This document shows positions 1 through 9,676 of a stretch of DNA of 64,000 nt, in pieces. Origin of the DNA: Paenibacillus pasadenensis DSM 19293 (GTDB taxonomy: Bacteria; Bacillota; Bacilli; Paenibacillales; Paenibacillaceae); assembly GCF_000422485.1 (NCBI RefSeq), contig NZ_KE383850.1, positions 1-64,000 on the forward strand, given 5' to 3'. A model generated the notes under the pieces. That model was not told the DNA's origin. It made no database searches and worked only from the letters and a program-made list of their open reading frames with translations. Both the position numbers and the translations under genes were made by a program. Positions within the stretch are counted from its first letter, which is position 1. Each line of letters opens with the position of its first letter.

Positions 1-220
<220 letters not shown>

Positions 221-360
221 TTCAAGCAAGAACCAGCCGGTCAGCACGGCATTTCGTTCGATCCAGTTTTCAGGGCGCAAGCTCGTTTTGCTTCACGGAC
301 TAGTGCCGGAGAGCAGGACAAGTTGTGCAGGCATTTGGCGATGCCTGACCTGACACATGT
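221..360 (+). other. 23S-tRNA spacer without 5S rRNA
   Basis: This transcribed spacer links the 23S gene to the tRNA cluster. I see no 5S-like sequence, no open frame of note and no strong terminator, so the rRNA and the tRNAs are probably co-transcribed. Confidence 0.5.
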
Positions 361-437
361 GGCGGCATAGCTCAGCTGGCTAGAGCGTACGGTTCATACC
401 CGTGAGGTCGGGGGTTCGATCCCCTCTGCCGCTACCA
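361..437 (+). tRNA. tRNA-Met (CAT), elongator type
   Basis: Complete cloverleaf with encoded CCA. The anticodon loop carries CAT. The acceptor stem is paired from the first base (G-U at 1-72), unlike initiator tRNA, which has a C-A mismatch there, so this is the elongator form. First of six tRNAs in the cluster. Confidence 0.93.
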
Positions 438-444
438 CTTATAC

Positions 445-520
445 GGAAGCTTAGCTCAGCTGGGAGAGCATCTGCCTTACAAGCAGAGGGTCGGGGGTTC
501 GATCCCCTCAGCTTCCACCA
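445..520 (+). tRNA. tRNA-Val (TAC)
   Basis: Complete cloverleaf with encoded CCA; anticodon TAC in the loop after TGCCT. Seven bases separate it from the preceding tRNA-Met. Confidence 0.95.
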
Positions 521-529
521 TTATCGCCT

Positions 530-606
530 GGAGCTGTGGTGTAGAGGCCTAACATGCCTGCCTGTCACGCAGGAGACCGCGGGTTCGAATCCCGTCAGCT
601 CCGCCA
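530..606 (+). tRNA. tRNA-Asp (GTC)
   Basis: Complete cloverleaf with acceptor stem GGAGCTG/CAGCTCC and encoded CCA; anticodon GTC. Confidence 0.95.
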
Positions 607-623
607 TTTTTTCAATCATATAC

Positions 624-699
624 GGCTCGGTAGCTCAGTTGGTAGAGCAAAGGACTGAAAATCCTTGTGTCGGCGGTTCGATTCCGTCCCGAGCCACCA
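624..699 (+). tRNA. tRNA-Phe (GAA)
   Basis: Complete cloverleaf with acceptor stem GGCTCGG/CCGAGCC and encoded CCA; anticodon GAA in a seven-base loop. Confidence 0.95.
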
Positions 700-744
700 T
701 TGGTTTTCTAAGTGAGCTTCAATGGCGCATCTTAGAGCAAATGT

Positions 745-830
745 GGAGGGCTAGCGAAGTGGCCAAACGCAGCAGACTGTAAATCTGTTCTCTGACGAGT
801 TCGGTGGTTCGAATCCATCGCCCTCCACCA
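745..830 (+). tRNA. tRNA-Tyr (GTA)
   Basis: 86-nt class II tRNA with a long variable arm, acceptor stem GGAGGGC/GCCCTCC and encoded CCA; anticodon GTA. Confidence 0.95.
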
Positions 831-842
831 CTTCATCTTCAA

Positions 843-918
843 GAGCCATTAGCTCAGTTGGTAGAGCACCTGACTTTTAATCAGGGTGTCGAAGGTTCGA
901 GTCCTTCATGGCTCACCA
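843..918 (+). tRNA. tRNA-Lys (TTT)
   Basis: Complete cloverleaf with acceptor stem GAGCCAT/ATGGCTC and encoded CCA; anticodon TTT. It is the last tRNA before the terminator at 933. Confidence 0.95.
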
Positions 919-932
919 GTTTTATCGATCCA

Positions 933-959
933 AGCCCAGACCTTGTCTGGGCTTTTTTT
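933..959 (+). terminator. Terminator of the rRNA/tRNA cluster
   Basis: A nine-base-pair stem (AGCCCAGAC / GTCTGGGCT) with a three-base loop is followed by a run of T. It is a standard Rho-independent terminator closing the stable-RNA operon. Confidence 0.92.
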
Positions 960-1063
960 GTCGTTCCCCCGCAAGCGGCTGGCGATGCGCGTTGGAAGAG
1001 GCGCTCTGCTTCATGGTACACTTGGGTCATAGCTCATCCAAAGACAGGAACAGGAGATGACAC

Positions 1064-2164
1064 ATGGCATCGGCAGACTGGCTGGAAGAACTGAGGCATA
1101 TCCTGGACGCGGATCTGCAGCTTCGCTCCTATAAGCCGGGGCAGTGGCAGGAGCTGGAGACGCTGGCGGACGAAGACCCGGAGCTGTTCCGGCAGCTGCC
1201 GGATGGTGCGGTAGCGGTGCAAGGGACAGCAGACGCGCAACGGGCGGACGTGCTGGAGATCCGGCGAGCAAGGCCGCTCGGCCATACCGAGCTGCGCCTG
1301 ATCGGCTGGATGCTAGGAGCGATGAAGGCCGGCAAAGCCGCGCCTGCGGCGCCGACCGGAGTCGAGAAGCAGGCGGCGTCTCTCGGAGCCTGGATCATGG
1401 AGCAGCTGGAGAGGCCGCAAGCGGAGATGCTGCCGGAGGCGCTCACGATGGGCGGCCGGCTGTATGCCGACATGATTCCTTTCCTGCTCATCCGAGAATA
1501 TCACGGACTCGTCGACGAGCCGTACGCCGAGCTGGAGAAGCTGCTGCGCTCCTTCTTCGAGGAAGAGATCATCCTGCTGCCGCTGCAGCGCAACGAGTGG
1601 CTTATCCTGAGCCCGACTGCGCCTTTGAGCGACTCTTTGCTGGATTCGGGGGAAGAGGAGGAATCGGAAGAGGAGAGCCTGCGCTCGATCGGACTTGGCC
1701 TGCATGACATGCTGGCAAGCGAGTGGCTCGGCGAATGCCATATCGCAATCGCTTTTCCGATCCAGCCGTCCAAGTCGATCGTCGAGACGACCGCCCTGCT
1801 GCGGGAAACGGTGCAGCTCGGACGCCGCTTCCAGATCGGGTCGAGCGTGCACCTGCCCTGGGAGCTCCACCTCGAGCGGCTGCTCAGCGCGATCCCCGAA
1901 GGAGACCGCGCGCGGTTCGTGGAGCAGGCGTTCAGCCGCTCCGACTACTATGTGGAGCCGGAAATCATGACGACGCTGGAGACGTTCTTCTCGCTCGACT
2001 GCAACGTGAGCGAGACGGCAAAAAAGCTGTACATTCACCGGAATACGCTGCTGTACCGACTGGACAAGCTCAAGCAGGAGACCGGACTCGATGTGAGGCT
2101 GTTCCGGGACGCAGTCATGGTCAAGGTCATTCTGCTATTGTATAAAGTTACGAAAAGACCCTGA
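1064..2164 (+). CDS. PucR-type helix-turn-helix regulator
   Basis: A 366-residue protein whose C-terminal segment (about residues 305-360) is a PucR/CdaR-type HTH: NVSETAKKLYIHRNTLLYRL followed by a DKLKQETGLD stretch. The N-terminal 300 residues resemble no ligand domain that I can name; an acidic run (EEEESEEE) sits near residue 200. The ATG is preceded by AGGAG. It lies directly upstream of msmX in the same direction with a gap of 108 bp, so a role in sugar-transport regulation is possible, but this is inference from position only. It could equally act on distant targets, as PucR/CdaR proteins sense various organic acids. Confidence 0.8.
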   Translation: MASADWLEELRHILDADLQLRSYKPGQWQELETLADEDPELFRQLPDGAVAVQGTADAQRADVLEIRRARPLGHTELRLIGWMLGAMKAGKAAPAAPTGVEKQAASLGAWIMEQLERPQAEMLPEALTMGGRLYADMIPFLLIREYHGLVDEPYAELEKLLRSFFEEEIILLPLQRNEWLILSPTAPLSDSLLDSGEEEESEEESLRSIGLGLHDMLASEWLGECHIAIAFPIQPSKSIVETTALLRETVQLGRRFQIGSSVHLPWELHLERLLSAIPEGDRARFVEQAFSRSDYYVEPEIMTTLETFFSLDCNVSETAKKLYIHRNTLLYRLDKLKQETGLDVRLFRDAVMVKVILLLYKVTKRP

Positions 2165-2272
2165 TTTTTTTGTAGGAGTTGTGCATAGTCACACGCTTAC
2201 ATTTTCGGTTAAGATGGATCTACAAGAGGAACAGCAGGAACTCACCATCACTCACATAGGGGGAAAACGAAC

Positions 2273-3394
2273 ATGGCAGGCGTACGTTTAGAGCATGTTT
2301 ACAAGAAATACCCTGGATCCGACAACGCATCGGTCAAGGACATCAACCTCGACATCAAGGACAAGGAATTCCTCGTTCTGGTCGGTCCGTCCGGCTGCGG
2401 CAAATCCACGACTCTTCGTATGATCGCTGGCCTTGAAGAAATCTCCGAGGGCAAGCTGTTCATCGGCGACCGCCTCGTGAACGACGTCGCTCCGAAAGAC
2501 CGCGACATCGCGATGGTATTCCAATCCTATGCCCTGTACCCGCACATGAACGTGTACCAGAACATGGCCTTCGGCCTGAAGCTGCGCAAGTTCAAAAAAG
2601 CGGATATCGATAAGCGCGTGCGCGAAGCCGCGAAAATTCTCGACATCGAGCATCTGCTCGATCGCAAGCCGAAGGCGCTCTCCGGCGGTCAACGCCAGCG
2701 TGTCGCCCTGGGCCGCGCCATCGTCCGCGAACCGCAAGTGTTCCTGATGGACGAACCGCTCTCCAACCTTGACGCCAAGCTGCGCGGCCAGATGCGCGCT
2801 GAGATCAGCAAGCTGACGAAGCGTCTGGAAACGACCACGATCTACGTAACCCATGACCAGATCGAGGCCATGACGATGGGCGACCGCATCGTCGTCATGA
2901 AGGACGGCATCATCCAGCAAAACGCAACTCCGGAGGAGCTGTACAACCATCCGGTGAACATCTTCGTCGCTGGCTTCATCGGCGCTCCTGCCATGAACTT
3001 CATCACGGGCACGCTGAACGAAGTCGCCGGCGCCCTGCGCTTCAAAGCTCCAGGCGTGGACGTCGTCCTGCCGGAAGGCAAAGCTCAAGCGCTCCGCGAC
3101 AAGGGCTTCTCCGGCAAAGAGGTTGTTCTCGGCGTGCGTCCGGAAGACCTGCATGAAGAGCCGGTGTTCCTGGAAGCATCCCCGAACAGCATCGTTACGG
3201 CGAACATCGAAGTTGCCGAGAACCTGGGCCATGAGATGTACCTGTACCTGAACGGCATCGGCAACGATACGGTCATCGCTCGCGTAGACGGACGCTCCGG
3301 CATGCGCGACGGCACGACGGTCAAGCTGGCGCTGGACATGAACAAGGTCCACATCTTCGACAAAGCGACCGAGCTGAACCTGTTCGAGAACTAA
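2273..3394 (+). CDS. msmX: Carbohydrate ABC transporter ATPase, MsmX/UgpC family
   Basis: A 373-residue ABC ATPase with Walker [10 protein letters not shown] (about residue 38), signature LSGGQRQR, Walker [13 protein letters not shown] and the C-terminal TOBE-type extension (GVRPEDL) typical of the MalK/MsmX/UgpC group. In Bacillus, MsmX is a shared ATPase that energises several CUT1 sugar importers whose operons lack their own ATPase. Such an operon exists here at 48.6-52.2 kb (LplABC-type), so MsmX may serve it; this is inference. It is monocistronic, with a strong terminator just downstream, and is preceded by a good ribosome site (AGGGGGA). Confidence 0.92.
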   Translation: MAGVRLEHVYKKYPGSDNASVKDINLDIKDKEFLVLVGPSGCGKSTTLRMIAGLEEISEGKLFIGDRLVNDVAPKDRDIAMVFQSYALYPHMNVYQNMAFGLKLRKFKKADIDKRVREAAKILDIEHLLDRKPKALSGGQRQRVALGRAIVREPQVFLMDEPLSNLDAKLRGQMRAEISKLTKRLETTTIYVTHDQIEAMTMGDRIVVMKDGIIQQNATPEELYNHPVNIFVAGFIGAPAMNFITGTLNEVAGALRFKAPGVDVVLPEGKAQALRDKGFSGKEVVLGVRPEDLHEEPVFLEASPNSIVTANIEVAENLGHEMYLYLNGIGNDTVIARVDGRSGMRDGTTVKLALDMNKVHIFDKATELNLFEN

Positions 3395-3409
3395 TTCAAC
3401 GAACGACAA

Positions 3410-3439
3410 AGGCGATCCCATCCGGGATCGCCTTTTTTT
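3410..3439 (+). terminator. Terminator of msmX
   Basis: Ten-base-pair stem AGGCGATCCC / GGGATCGCCT with a four-base loop followed by seven T. Confidence 0.92.
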
Positions 3440-3488
3440 GCGCTTGGAGCTGCTGTCGATGCGGGATGGGATGGGCCCGCGCCGGGCT

Positions 3489-4958
3489 TCAGGGAGCCGT
3501 GCCGAACGGCGCGAGAGCCGCTTCGACCTGCCCGTTCAGCCGTTTCAGCGAAGGGACGGCGTTTGGCGAGTCGTCGAGCTTGTAACGAAGCTTCAGCGCG
3601 AGGATGCGGTATATGCTGTCGTTCAGCCTTCGGGTCGAAACCGTCCCGTTCTGGACGGCTTTTTGCAAAGCGGCGAAGACGAGCTGCGCCTGCTGCGGAT
3701 CGTGGCAGACGAGCACGAGATCTCCGCCTGCAGCGACGAACCGCACCGCGGCATCGCCGAGATCATAGTTGTCCGTGATCGCGCCCATCGTCATGTCGTC
3801 GCTGACGACGAGGCCGTCGAATCCAAGCTTGCCGCGCAGCAAGCCGCCGATGATCGAGCTGGATAGAGACGCCGGCCAGTCGGGATCGAGCTTGGGCAGC
3901 AGAATATGGGCAACCATGACGGCGTCCGTCCCCTTCTCGATGGCGGCTTCGAATGGCGCCAGCTCTATTTTGGTCAGGCGGCTCAAATCATGGGTCAAGA
4001 CAGGAAGCTGCTTATGCGAGTCGACGGCTGTATCGCCATGTCCCGGGAAATGCTTGACGACGCCGAGGATGCCTGCCTCCTGATGGGCTTTCAGCTCGGC
4101 GATGCCTAGCTTGGCGACCAGCTCGGGGCTGCCGCCGAACGAGCGGTCGCCTATGACCGGATTGTCGGGATTGCTGTTCACGTCCAGCACGGGAGCGAAA
4201 TTGACGTTGAAGCCGAATGCCTTTACCCGCTCGGCCAGCTGCTTGCCTACCGCCCGAGCATAGTCGACATCGCCGCTTTGACCGACTGCTCCGCTTGCCG
4301 GCAAGCGGGTCATGGAAGCGGGAAAGCGGGTCACGCGGCCGCCCTCCTCATCGACGCCGAGGAACAGCGGCTGCCCGCCAGCCTGGCGGTTAAGCTTCTT
4401 GAGCTCGTTCAGCAGCGACACGGTGCTCGAGATCGTCTCCATATTGCGCCGGAACAGGATGAAGCCCCCGGCCTGGCGATGTTCGATGAGGCGGGCGACG
4501 GCTTGATCCGGCGCGCTGCCGTCGATGCCGGCGACGAGCAGCTGTCCGATCTTTTCCTCCGGGGCCATCCGCAGCACCTGATCCGCGAGCTGCTTTCGCT
4601 GCGGCTCGGACAGGCCGGAGATGCGGGGCCAGACATGCGCGGGAACGGCGGCCGAAACCGAATTGGCGTAGGAAGCGGGAGCGGACGTATCGGCGACGGG
4701 AGCGGGAATCGATTCGGCGGACGAAGCAGAGGCAGCGCCAGCAGCGGACGGCAGCGCGGGCTTGGCAGGAGCCGTAAAGGCGGCGACAGAGGCGGATGCC
4801 GGCGCGAGGGCGGTGACGGCTGCCGTCAGCGCGTCGGGCGAGTCTGACGGCCGGGATGACGCGTAGGCCAAGGGAAGCGTCGCCGCAGCGGAAAGCAGCA
4901 GGCAAGCGGCAAGACGTCCCGGCCGCAAGCGGGACGGCGACTTTCGTTTTGATCTCAT
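3489..4958 (-). CDS. nagZ: Secreted beta-N-acetylhexosaminidase, GH3 (NagZ type)
   Basis: A 489-residue glycoside hydrolase family 3 enzyme. Visible hallmarks are KHFPGHGDT (about residue 303, the His-Asp dyad loop of NagZ) and VVSDDMTMGAI (about residue 387, the nucleophile Asp). NagZ removes N-acetylglucosamine from muropeptides during wall recycling. I place the start at 4958, where ATG follows GGAGGT by eight bases; an ATG 26 codons upstream lacks a ribosome site. The start gives a basic N-terminus and a hydrophobic segment (AACLLLSAAATLPLAYA), a signal peptide, followed by an Ala/Ser/Pro-rich linker of about 90 residues before the catalytic domain. It is shorter than B. subtilis NagZ (YbbD), lacking its extra C-terminal domain. 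Confidence 0.88.
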   Translation of the reverse strand: MRSKRKSPSRLRPGRLAACLLLSAAATLPLAYASSRPSDSPDALTAAVTALAPASASVAAFTAPAKPALPSAAGAASASSAESIPAPVADTSAPASYANSVSAAVPAHVWPRISGLSEPQRKQLADQVLRMAPEEKIGQLLVAGIDGSAPDQAVARLIEHRQAGGFILFRRNMETISSTVSLLNELKKLNRQAGGQPLFLGVDEEGGRVTRFPASMTRLPASGAVGQSGDVDYARAVGKQLAERVKAFGFNVNFAPVLDVNSNPDNPVIGDRSFGGSPELVAKLGIAELKAHQEAGILGVVKHFPGHGDTAVDSHKQLPVLTHDLSRLTKIELAPFEAAIEKGTDAVMVAHILLPKLDPDWPASLSSSIIGGLLRGKLGFDGLVVSDDMTMGAITDNYDLGDAAVRFVAAGGDLVLVCHDPQQAQLVFAALQKAVQNGTVSTRRLNDSIYRILALKLRYKLDDSPNAVPSLKRLNGQVEAALAPFGTAP

Positions 4959-5021
4959 GGGGCAGCACCTCCGCAGGGACAAGGAATGGACGGTCCGGAC
5001 GATCCGCTTGAAAAGATGGAC

Positions 5022-5035
5022 GACAAGCGCTTCCA
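5022..5035. promoter_or_regulatory. cre-like palindrome upstream of nagZ
   Basis: GACAAGCGCTTCCA agrees with 12 of 14 positions of the catabolite-responsive element consensus TGNAARCGNWNNCA, with the central AAGCGCTT intact. It is 64 bp upstream of the chosen nagZ start. Two mismatches make it a weak candidate. Confidence 0.3.
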
Positions 5036-5101
5036 AAAGGTTTCTCCGGCGAGGATCGGGAATCCTTCCGAAATCAGGAAAAGCCGCATTGGGCCGCTAC
5101 G

Positions 5102-5130
5102 TTGCGCCGAAAGCGGATTTCCATTAGGAT
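5102..5130 (+). promoter_or_regulatory. Candidate SigA promoter of the hprK operon
   Basis: TTGCGC, a 17-bp spacer and TAGGAT lie about 80 bp upstream of the hprK start. The boxes match the SigA consensus only partly. Confidence 0.4.
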
Positions 5131-5210
5131 GGAACTAACAGCCAAGGAGCAATGAACCACCACTATTCCTACATAAGTCTTGCAGAAGGAATCGATACAG
5201 GGAGGCTTCC

Positions 5211-6149
5211 ATGCCTAAAAAAGTAAAGGTATCTGAATTGATCCAGCCGTTCCAGCTGGAAATCCTGGCCGGCGAGGACGGACTGAAGCGCTTCATCACG
5301 ACGGATGATCTGTACCGGCCCGCTCTTGAAATGGCCGGCTATTTTCATTATTACCCGAAAGAGCGCGTTCAACTGCTCGGCAAGACCGAGCTTGCCTTCA
5401 TCGAGACGCTGGGCAGCGAGGAGCGGCGCGAGCGGCTGGAGCGGCTCTGCCATGACGAGACGCCATGCATCCTGCTGACGCGCGGGCTGGAGCCTCCGAC
5501 GGAGCTGCTGGAGCAGGCGACGGAGAAGCAGATTCCGGTGCTGCGCAGCCAGATTTCGACGACGATCTTCTCGAGCCGGCTGACGAACTTCCTGGAGCGC
5601 CGCCTCGCGCCGACGACGACGATCCACGGCGTGCTCGTCGACGTCTACGGGATGGGCATCCTCATCACCGGCGGCAGCGGCATCGGCAAGAGCGAGACGG
5701 CGCTCGAGCTCGTCAAGCGCGGCCATCGGCTCGTCGCGGACGACGCGGTGGAGATCCGCCAGACGTCGGACGGCCAGCTGCACGGCACCGCGCCGGAGCT
5801 GATCCGCCATCTGCTGGAAATCCGCGGCCTCGGCATCATCAACGTGATGACGCTGTTCGGGGCAGGGGCGATCCGCAACAACAAGCGCATCAGCGTCGTC
5901 ATCCGCCTCGAGAACTGGCAGCCGGACAAGCAGTACGACCGGCTCGGACTGGACGAGGAGACGACGCGCATCATCGAGACCGACGTGCCGCTCGTCACCG
6001 TGCCGGTCCGGCCGGGACGCAACCTGGCGGTCATCATCGAGGTGGCGGCGATGAACTACCGGCTCAAGCGCATGGGCTACAACGCGGCGCTGCAGTTCAC
6101 GAACAAGCTGACCGAGACGATCGCCGACGATATGGACGATTACGAATAA
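5211..6149 (+). CDS. hprK: HPr kinase/phosphorylase
   Basis: A 312-residue bifunctional enzyme that phosphorylates and dephosphorylates Ser46 of HPr and Crh, setting catabolite repression through CcpA. The P-loop GGSGIGKS is at residues 154-161, the expected place, and the family signature around [10 protein letters not shown] (about 205) is present. It opens the operon hprK-lgt-ppaX-yvoF as in B. subtilis; ATG follows GGGAGG. Its likely substrate, an HPr-family protein with Ser46, is encoded at 25758. Confidence 0.97.
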   Translation: MPKKVKVSELIQPFQLEILAGEDGLKRFITTDDLYRPALEMAGYFHYYPKERVQLLGKTELAFIETLGSEERRERLERLCHDETPCILLTRGLEPPTELLEQATEKQIPVLRSQISTTIFSSRLTNFLERRLAPTTTIHGVLVDVYGMGILITGGSGIGKSETALELVKRGHRLVADDAVEIRQTSDGQLHGTAPELIRHLLEIRGLGIINVMTLFGAGAIRNNKRISVVIRLENWQPDKQYDRLGLDEETTRIIETDVPLVTVPVRPGRNLAVIIEVAAMNYRLKRMGYNAALQFTNKLTETIADDMDDYE

Positions 6150-6173
6150 TAGAACGGAAAGAGGTCTGTCTGG

Positions 6174-7199
6174 ATGACGCCTATCAGCCTGCTCATTGAC
6201 CCTATCGCTTTCAAGCTGGGACCGATCACGGTCCATTGGTACGGCATCATTCTCGGGCTCGGCGCGCTCGCCGGCCTGGTGCTGGCCATCCGGGAGGGCA
6301 AGCGCTTCGGGCTTTCCTCCGATTTCTTCATGGACATCCTGCTGCTCGGAGTGCCGTCGGCGATCCTCGCGGCGAGGGCGTACTTCGTCCTGTTCAAGTG
6401 GGACTACTATCGCGAGCACCCCGGCGAGATCCTCGCCATCTGGAACGGCGGCATCGCCATCTACGGCGCGCTGATCGGCGCCGTCATCAGCGCGGTCATC
6501 TACTGCCGCGTCAAAGGCTACAGCTTCTGGAGAATCGCCGACATTTGCGCGCCGTCGCTGCTGATCGGGCAGATCATCGGGCGCTGGGGCAACTTCGTCA
6601 ATCAGGAAGCCTACGGCGGGCCGGTGACCAAGCGCTTCCTCACCGGAGAGCTGCATCTGCCGGACTGGATCGTCAACCAGATGTATGTCGAGAAGGACGG
6701 CCTGTTCCATCATCCGACGTTCCTGTACGAGTCGCTGTGGAACGTGCTCGGCATCGTGCTGATCTTCGTGCTGCGCCGCCGTCCATGGGTGCGCGCGGGC
6801 GAGATGTTCTTCACCTATCTGATCTGGTATTCGATCGGCCGCTTCTTCGTCGAGGGGCTGCGCACGGACAGCCTGGCGTTCCAGGGACCGGCTTGGCTCG
6901 CCTCGCTGATGGATGCGCTCTGGTCGCCGATGACGGCGATGTTCCAGGCCGGATTCCTCGATCCGAACTACGGAAACGTCCGCAGCTCGCAGCTGATCGC
7001 GGTGCTGACCGTGCTCGCCTGCGCGATCCTGATCGCGGTGCGGCGCAAGGCGGGCTGGTCCTCGGAGCGCTACAGCGACCCGATCCTCAACCGCAAGACC
7101 GGCCTGCCGGCCGGAGCGGAATCCGAGACGGCGCCTGCCGTCTCTGCCAAAGGCAAGGAGAATCAAGATGACCCGCAAAATCAAAACCCTACTGTTTGA
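6174..7199 (+). CDS. lgt: Prolipoprotein diacylglyceryl transferase
   Basis: A 341-residue polytopic membrane protein that moves diacylglycerol from phosphatidylglycerol to the lipobox cysteine of prolipoproteins. The Lgt signature GRWGNFVNQEAYGG (about residue 140) and the NGGIAIYGAL segment are clear. It is about 70 residues longer than B. subtilis Lgt; the surplus is a hydrophilic C-terminal tail after the last membrane helix. Its last 32 bp overlap ppaX, suggesting translational coupling. Client lipoproteins in this window include the binding protein at 48602 and YdhK at 58087. Confidence 0.96.
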   Translation: MTPISLLIDPIAFKLGPITVHWYGIILGLGALAGLVLAIREGKRFGLSSDFFMDILLLGVPSAILAARAYFVLFKWDYYREHPGEILAIWNGGIAIYGALIGAVISAVIYCRVKGYSFWRIADICAPSLLIGQIIGRWGNFVNQEAYGGPVTKRFLTGELHLPDWIVNQMYVEKDGLFHHPTFLYESLWNVLGIVLIFVLRRRPWVRAGEMFFTYLIWYSIGRFFVEGLRTDSLAFQGPAWLASLMDALWSPMTAMFQAGFLDPNYGNVRSSQLIAVLTVLACAILIAVRRKAGWSSERYSDPILNRKTGLPAGAESETAPAVSAKGKENQDDPQNQNPTV

Positions 7200-7830
7200 C
7201 CTCGACGGCACGATCCTGGATACGAACGAGCTTATCATCCGCAGCTTCCTGCACGCGCTGCAAGGCGTCGCGCCGGAAGGCTTCGGGCGGGAGCAGATGA
7301 TTCCGCATATGGGACTGCCGCTGCTCGACCAGATGAACTTCTTTTCCGGACTGGCCGATGCCTCGCATCTGATCCCGATCTACCGCGAAATGAACCTGCG
7401 GCTGCACGATGATCTCGTGAAGCCGTTCCCCCATACGCTCGAGGTGCTGCAGCGCCTCAAGCAAGAGGGCTTCCAGCTCGGCGTCGTCACGACGAAGATC
7501 CGCCTGACGACCGACAAGGGCCTCAAGCTGACGGGGCTGTTCGACCTGATGGACGCCATCGTCACGATGGATGACGTGACGCAGCCGAAGCCCGATCCGG
7601 AGCCAGTGCGGCTGGCGATGGAGCAGCTCGGCGCCGATCCGGCCGCGACGTTCATGGTCGGCGACAGCGCGGTCGACATGCAGTCCGCCATTGAAGCTGG
7701 CGCGGTGCCGATCGGCGTCGCCTGGTCGCTCAAGGGCGAGCAGCTGCTCCGCGAATACGGGGCGCAGCATGTGCTGCAGGATATGAGGGACCTGTATGCG
7801 CTGGTCGGACTGGAGCCGAGCCCCGCGTGA
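7168..7830 (+). CDS. ppaX: Pyrophosphatase PpaX (HAD family)
   Basis: A 220-residue HAD hydrolase with motif [13 protein letters not shown] at the N-terminus, motif II VVTTK (about residue 110) and motif III KPDPEP followed by VGDSAVDM. In Bacillus, PpaX hydrolyses the pyrophosphate made when HprK dephosphorylates HPr-Ser-P, which explains its conserved place behind hprK. It overlaps lgt upstream and shares four bases (GTGA) with the next gene. Confidence 0.93.
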   Translation: MTRKIKTLLFDLDGTILDTNELIIRSFLHALQGVAPEGFGREQMIPHMGLPLLDQMNFFSGLADASHLIPIYREMNLRLHDDLVKPFPHTLEVLQRLKQEGFQLGVVTTKIRLTTDKGLKLTGLFDLMDAIVTMDDVTQPKPDPEPVRLAMEQLGADPAATFMVGDSAVDMQSAIEAGAVPIGVAWSLKGEQLLREYGAQHVLQDMRDLYALVGLEPSPA

Positions 7831-8321
7831 GGCGGGTGGAGCGATATCCGACCGAGGGGCCGAACGCGCTGTGGCAGGTGTATCGGACCGTCAGCCGCTT
7901 CAAGGCCGTGCGCAATTTCGCGGCGATCCAGGTTTCCCGATACTGTCCGTCGCTTCCGGTCAAGAACTGGATCTACCGGAACGTGCTCGGCATGAAGGTC
8001 GGGCGGACGACTTCGTTCGCGCTCATGGTCATGGTCGATGTCTTTTTCCCGGAGCGGATCACCGTCGGAGACAACTGCATCATCGGCTACAACACGACAA
8101 TCCTGACGCATGAATACCTCATCCGGGAATACCGGCTCGGCGATGTCGTCATCGGCAACGACGTCATGATCGGAGCCAACACGACGATCCTGCCGGGCGT
8201 AACGATCGGGGACGGAGCGGTCGTCGCGGCCGGTTCGGTCGTGCACCGGGACGTGCCTGCAGGAGCGTTCGTCGGGGGCAACCCGGCGCGTCCGATCGAA
8301 CGGAATAAAAGGGATGTATAA
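7827..8321 (+). CDS. yvoF: Left-handed beta-helix acyltransferase, YvoF type
   Basis: A 164-residue hexapeptide-repeat acetyltransferase: repeats such as [20 protein letters not shown] and [10 protein letters not shown], ending in the family motif GNPARPI. The catalytic-type His is present in the TILTHEYLI segment. Substrate unknown. The GTG start overlaps the ppaX stop, matching the B. subtilis order hprK-lgt-ppaX-yvoF, so it is the distal gene of that operon. Confidence 0.85.
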   Translation: MRRVERYPTEGPNALWQVYRTVSRFKAVRNFAAIQVSRYCPSLPVKNWIYRNVLGMKVGRTTSFALMVMVDVFFPERITVGDNCIIGYNTTILTHEYLIREYRLGDVVIGNDVMIGANTTILPGVTIGDGAVVAAGSVVHRDVPAGAFVGGNPARPIERNKRDV

Positions 8322-8408
8322 GGGAATCGTTTCAACCAGGGAGAAACCTTTTGCGAAAGCGGATCGTCAGGGAGATGGATTCGCTGAGGCAAGAGGAGGA
8401 CAATCAAT

Positions 8409-9521
8409 ATGGATCGGACCGGCCGCTTCGCGCTGCTGACCGCGCTGCTTGCCGCCGCTGTTCTCGCCACGGGCTTGGCGGGAGCGGCCTTTTCGTATAA
8501 AGACAGAATTCCGATGCTTGGAAAGCTGCTCGGGCCGCAAGGCGAGCCCGTCTTGTATCAAGGATTGAAGCCGGAGCCGGATACGCCGGACGGCCGCTAC
8601 TATCGGAACAAGGTGCTCGTGCTGATGATCCACGATGTCGCGCCCGCTCCGGCCGACGACAAGGCGCTCGCGCTGGACAAGCTGGACCGGCAGCTGACGC
8701 TGCTCCGGGCGAACAACTTTCATGTCATCTCGATGGACGAATACAAGCGCTTCATCCGCCGCAAAGGGCCGGTGCCCGACAATGCCGTGCTGCTGACGTT
8801 CGACGACGGCTACGAGTCGTTCTACCGCTATGCGTATCCGCTGCTGCTCAAGCATGGCGTCACGGCGACGAACTTCCTGATCGCGAGCACGATCGGCGAT
8901 GCGAGGCGCGACGGCGTCGCCAAGCTGAGCTGGGAGCAGGTGCGGGAGATGAAGCGGGGCGGAATGGAGTTCTACAGCCATTCCTTCAACTCCCACGCTT
9001 ACGCGCCGGAGGCGGCGCTGGGCGGCGGACAGACCGCGCTGCTGGCCGGCCGCGCTTTCGTCCCGAGGCTGGGAAGACGGGAGACCGAGCGCGAGTACGA
9101 GCGCAGGATCGCAAGCGATGTGCGCCAGGCCAATGCGGTGCTGCGCGAGAAGCTCGGCGTCCGCAACGACGTGCTGGCTTTTCCTTACGGGGCCTTCTCC
9201 CAGCCGCTGCTGCGCGCGTGCCGCAAGGAAGGGATCGACGTGACGCTGACCGTCAAGCCGGGACTCAACGGTCCCGGCCAGCACAACGGCTACCGGCTCA
9301 ACGCCGGCGGAGCCGACAATGATCCGGCGCTGCAGATCGCGCTCATGAAGCATGCGGAGGAGCGGCTCGGCCATGTCCGGTACGAGCGGCCGAGCTTGAT
9401 CTATATGCTGCTGCTGCTGCCGCTCGTCTGCCTGCTGCTCGGCGCCCTGTGGCTGCGCAGCGCGTGGGAGCTGGCCGTAGAGCTGCGGCTGCGATCGCGG
9501 ATGCGGCGAGACCCGATGTAG
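8409..9521 (+). CDS. Membrane-anchored polysaccharide deacetylase (CE4)
   Basis: A 370-residue protein with an N-terminal hydrophobic anchor (residues 7-28), a NodB/CE4 domain (motif 1 LTFDDGYESF about residue 134, motif 2 HSFNSH about 194, motif 3 AFPYGAF about 258) and a second hydrophobic helix near the C-terminus (LIYMLLLLPLVCLLLGAL). The His pair and Asp pair that bind the metal are kept, so it should be active on N-acetylated wall or capsule glycans outside the membrane. The two membrane anchors are unusual for CE4 enzymes. ATG follows AGGAGG. A hairpin without a T-run follows the gene. Confidence 0.85.
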   Translation: MDRTGRFALLTALLAAAVLATGLAGAAFSYKDRIPMLGKLLGPQGEPVLYQGLKPEPDTPDGRYYRNKVLVLMIHDVAPAPADDKALALDKLDRQLTLLRANNFHVISMDEYKRFIRRKGPVPDNAVLLTFDDGYESFYRYAYPLLLKHGVTATNFLIASTIGDARRDGVAKLSWEQVREMKRGGMEFYSHSFNSHAYAPEAALGGGQTALLAGRAFVPRLGRRETEREYERRIASDVRQANAVLREKLGVRNDVLAFPYGAFSQPLLRACRKEGIDVTLTVKPGLNGPGQHNGYRLNAGGADNDPALQIALMKHAEERLGHVRYERPSLIYMLLLLPLVCLLLGALWLRSAWELAVELRLRSRMRRDPM

Positions 9522-9545
9522 CAAGAAGGAGCGGAAGTCGGCACG

Positions 9546-9582
9546 AGCCGCCTCTGCCGGCAACCGCCGGACGGAGGCGGCT
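9546..9582 (+). terminator. Hairpin after the deacetylase gene
   Basis: AGCCGCCTC pairs with GAGGCGGCT across an 19-base interior that itself can pair (GCCGG / CCGGC). No T-run follows, so termination here is uncertain. Confidence 0.4.
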
Positions 9583-9591
9583 TAACGCAGG

Positions 9592-9621
9592 TTGACGGAT
9601 GCGGAGCGTTCGTGATAGTAT
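9592..9621 (+). promoter_or_regulatory. Candidate promoter of the his operon
   Basis: TTGACG, an 18-bp spacer and TAGTAT would start transcription near 9628 and give a leader of about 80 nt ahead of hisZ. Confidence 0.55.
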
Positions 9622-9664
9622 AACCCATACCTTTACTTTGGCAGTATGGTAACATGGTAGTACA

Positions 9665-9676
9665 TTAACGCGTTAA
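9665..9676. promoter_or_regulatory. Palindrome TTAACGCGTTAA in the his leader
   Basis: A perfect 12-bp palindrome sits between the candidate promoter and the hisZ ribosome site. It could be an operator for an unidentified regulator. I found no T-box features in this leader. Confidence 0.4.

Noticed and set aside
402-1094. Open frames across the tRNA cluster
   Set aside because: They lie on top of complete tRNA cloverleafs and the terminator, with no ribosome sites.
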